52,354 nucleotides of DNA from Clostridia bacterium (GTDB lineage Bacteria; Bacillota; Clostridia; Oscillospirales; CAG-272): contig JAFTKY010000017.1 in the NCBI GenBank assembly GCA_017453005.1, forward strand, positions 1 through 52,354, written 5' to 3'. The notes beneath the pieces are model-generated. The model saw only the letters and a list, made by a program, of their open reading frames with translations, was not told the origin of the DNA and did not search any database. Of the stretch, positions 49,731-52,354 are shown one piece after another. A program made the translations under genes and the position numbers. Each line of letters begins with the position of its first letter. The stretch's first letter is position 1.

Positions 49731-52127
49731 TTATTCTCTGATACCGATACCGAGCTTGAACTTGAGGTCATTGAGTATCTTGCTCGTCGCCTTGTCAGCC
49801 TCTTCAACGGTAAGAGTGCGGTCAGACGCGCGGAGGGTTACACGGAAGGATACCGACTTCTTGCCCTCGCCGATCTTCTCACCGCGGTAGATGTCAAAGA
49901 GCTTTACACTCTCGCAAAGCTTACCTGCCGCGCGGCTCATAACAGCCTCTATCTCACCGACTGTGAGCTCCTCACCGCAAACAAACGAGAAGTCACGGGT
50001 GGTTGCGGGGAACTTGGGAAGGGGCTTGTAGTCTATCGTCATATCAGATGCGCCAAAGATCTTGTCAAATGACAGCTCAGCCGCGTAAACGGGGATATTC
50101 ACACCGTAGTTTTCACAAACGAGGGGGTGAATCTGACCGAATAAGCCAAGGCAATACCCGTTTGCGTCAACTACTCTTGCGCAACGTCCGGGATGGTAGG
50201 AGGGATTATCCGATACCGCCTTGTAGGTCACGCCCTTGATACGAGCGGACGCGAGAATGTTTTCAACAACGCCCTTGAGCGCATAGAAATCAGCGTCACC
50301 GTATGCGCCGAGAACTATCATCTTGGGCTCGTCGGGAAGCTCGTTTTCTCCGTCCTTGGGCAGATATACGTTTGCCATCTCAAAGAGACTTACGTTCTCG
50401 TTTGAGAAGTTGATATTACGTGTCAGAACCTCAAGCATGGAGGGGAGAGCGGTTGTGCGCATTACGCTTGTGTCCTCACCGAGAGGGTTGGTAATGACTA
50501 CGGACTTGCGAAGAATAGAATCCTCGGGAAGTCTTATCTTGTCATAACACTTGGGACTGATAAACGAGAAGGTCTGTATCTGGTCAAAGCCAAGTCCGTA
50601 CAGAAGATTTTCCGTGTCAACCTCAAACTTCTGCTTGGGTGTGCGTCCGCCCTGCGTGGTCTCCGCCTTGATGCAGGTGGACTTTATCTTGTTGTAGCCG
50701 TAGATACGGATAACCTCTTCTGCGATGTCGTTCATGCAGGTGAGGTCTGCGCGGAAGGAGGGAACTGTAATCTTGCCGTCCTCAACCTTGCACTCAAGGC
50801 GCGTGAGAACGTCGGTAACGTATTCCTCCGTCAGTTCAACGCCGAGGAACTTGTTGTATCTCTCAACCTCAAGGGGAAGGACTGTGGGTGCTGCCTTTGT
50901 GGGATAAACGTCAATGACACCGTCAACAACGTCACCTGCGCCGAGCATCTGCACGAGCTCGCAAGCGCGGAGAAGACCGCCCATTGCGTTTTCAGCGTCA
51001 AGTCCCTGTTCAAAACGGGCGCTGGACTCTGTTCTCATGCCGTTTTTCTTTGCGGTAACACGCACGCTGGGACCAGAGAAGCAAGCCGACTCAAATACGA
51101 CGGTTGCCGTATTCTCCTTGATCTCGCTGTTTGCTCCGCCCATAACACCCGCGAGAGCAACAGCCTTGTTGCAGTCTGCGATAACGAGCATAGAGCTGTC
51201 AAGCGTGTGGTCCTTATCGTCAAGCGACTTGAAGTTTTCACCGTCAAGCGCGCGACGGACGTTTATAGCCGAACCGTCAAGGCAGGAATAGTCAAACGCG
51301 TGCATGGGCTGACCGTATTCGAGCATGACGTAGTTTGTAATGTCAACTATGTTGTTTATGGGGCGCACGCCTGCCGCACGGAGTCTCATTCTGAGCCAGA
51401 GGGGCGAGGGCGCGATCTTTACGTTCTTTACAACCTTTGCCGCATATCTGAAGCAGAGGTCGGGGTCGCTTATCTTGACAGAGAGATAGTTGTCTATCTT
51501 GTCGCCGTCGTTTGCGTCTGCAACCACGGGAGTGGGGATATTGAGAGGCTTATCGAAGGAGATAGCCGTCTCGCGAGCAAGACCGATAACGGAGAGACAG
51601 TCGGGGCGGTTGGAGGTTATCTCAAATTCAACTACGGTGTCGTTGAGCATGAGAGCTTCCTTGATATCCATGCCCACCTTGTCGGAGAACTCCTCGCCGA
51701 GAATGAGGATTCCGTCCTCAATAGCATCGGGCATATCGTGGAGCGTGAGGTTGAGCTCGGCGATAGAGCAGAGCATACCGTTTGACTCAACGCCGCGGAG
51801 CTTGCCTGCCTTAATGGTAACGCCGCCGGGAAGGTGCGCTACGGGAATAGCCGCGGGAACGAGGTCGCCAACGCGTACGTTCTGCGCGCCCGTTACTATC
51901 TGCGTTGTCTGTGTGCCGATGTCTATCTGGCATATCCAGAGATGGTCGGAATCGGGGTGTCTTTCCATTTCAAGCACCTTACCGATAACTACGTTCTGTA
52001 TATCCTCGCCAAGGACCTCGTAGCCCTCAACCTTGGAGCCCGTGTCTGTCATTCTGTCGCAGTATTCCTTAACGGAGATACCGTCTGTGTTTGTGAAATC
52101 GTGAAGCCAATTAAGTGAAAGATTCAT
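49731..52127 (-). CDS. pheT: Phenylalanine-tRNA ligase beta subunit
   Basis: This 798-residue beta subunit has an N-terminal tRNA-binding/OB domain (about 40-155, with D-S-D-H-L and I-V-T-G-A-Q-N-V), a B3/B4 editing domain (about 210-390), B5 and a C-terminal ferredoxin-like anticodon-binding domain (about 705-798). Length is normal. GAGGAGGGGAG stands before the ATG. It follows pheS by 17 bases. Confidence 0.97.
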   Translation of the reverse strand: MNLSLNWLHDFTNTDGISVKEYCDRMTDTGSKVEGYEVLGEDIQNVVIGKVLEMERHPDSDHLWICQIDIGTQTTQIVTGAQNVRVGDLVPAAIPVAHLPGGVTIKAGKLRGVESNGMLCSIAELNLTLHDMPDAIEDGILILGEEFSDKVGMDIKEALMLNDTVVEFEITSNRPDCLSVIGLARETAISFDKPLNIPTPVVADANDGDKIDNYLSVKISDPDLCFRYAAKVVKNVKIAPSPLWLRMRLRAAGVRPINNIVDITNYVMLEYGQPMHAFDYSCLDGSAINVRRALDGENFKSLDDKDHTLDSSMLVIADCNKAVALAGVMGGANSEIKENTATVVFESACFSGPSVRVTAKKNGMRTESSARFEQGLDAENAMGGLLRACELVQMLGAGDVVDGVIDVYPTKAAPTVLPLEVERYNKFLGVELTEEYVTDVLTRLECKVEDGKITVPSFRADLTCMNDIAEEVIRIYGYNKIKSTCIKAETTQGGRTPKQKFEVDTENLLYGLGFDQIQTFSFISPKCYDKIRLPEDSILRKSVVITNPLGEDTSVMRTTALPSMLEVLTRNINFSNENVSLFEMANVYLPKDGENELPDEPKMIVLGAYGDADFYALKGVVENILASARIKGVTYKAVSDNPSYHPGRCARVVDANGYCLGLFGQIHPLVCENYGVNIPVYAAELSFDKIFGASDMTIDYKPLPKFPATTRDFSFVCGEELTVGEIEAVMSRAAGKLCESVKLFDIYRGEKIGEGKKSVSFRVTLRASDRTLTVEEADKATSKILNDLKFKLGIGIRE

Positions 52128-52144
52128 GTCGTTATCTCCCCTCC

Positions 52145-52354
<210 letters not shown>

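Overview
The window reads as a chromosomal segment of an endospore-forming, DAP-type Clostridia member (Firmicutes). The evidence is Spo0A, a GerW-type spore protein, LysA, strong SigA-type promoters (TTGACA-17-TATAAT), AGGAGG ribosome sites, an L20/IF3 leader and the conserved order rnc-smc-ftsY. No rRNA, tRNA or CRISPR array was seen. The taxonomic placement is inferred from gene content only.

Layout. 1-4.9 kb (+): a LytTR regulator with a LiaF-like membrane protein, then a Cys/His-rich small membrane protein, an ABC transporter whose permease has a histidine-rich loop, and a lipoprotein with a CxxC-containing DUF3299-like domain; this looks like a metal (zinc-like) handling set. A predicted four-way-junction RNA lies between the small protein and the ABC genes. 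4.9-7.2 kb (-): a HAD phosphatase and spo0A. The 3' end of spo0A is repeated three more times downstream, interleaved with MITE-like palindromes and a candidate small RNA gene. 7.5-9.3 kb: a small accessory module (membrane protein, XRE regulator, BspA-like LRR lipoprotein) with matching 16-bp operators. 9.4-19.3 kb (-): a long co-directional run lon, ysxC, lysA, M50 protease, scpA (frameshifted near its start), scpB, DUF2953, gerW, D,D-carboxypeptidase, rluB-type synthase. 19.3-20.3 kb: about 1 kb without genes, holding a candidate ncRNA, heptamer repeats and the infC leader. 20.3-36.8 kb (+): a housekeeping run infC (ATA start), rpmI, rplT, trmH, dprA, topA, trmFO, rnc, radical SAM, smc, ftsY, rdgB, yhbY, nadD, yqeK, rsfS.

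36.9-39.6 kb is an AT-richer accessory insert: a large TPR-like lipoprotein divergent from an XRE regulator, with two operators on the lipoprotein promoter, plus a small membrane protein. 39.6-42.5 kb (-) carries a hypothetical protein, ruvX, a Cys-rich lipoprotein, an RNHCP protein and a polysaccharide deacetylase. 42.7-44.8 kb (+) is a large glycoside-hydrolase-like protein. 44.9-48.0 kb is pflB-pflA behind a ZTP riboswitch. 48.0-52.35 kb (-) holds a membrane protein, a nicotinamidase-like hydrolase, a DUF896 protein, pheT and the 3' end of pheS, which runs off the window.

The most unusual points are the serial spo0A 3'-end repeats, the unclassified structured RNA ahead of the metal-type ABC genes, the two XRE/lipoprotein modules with operators on the promoters, the scpA frameshift and the ATA start of infC.
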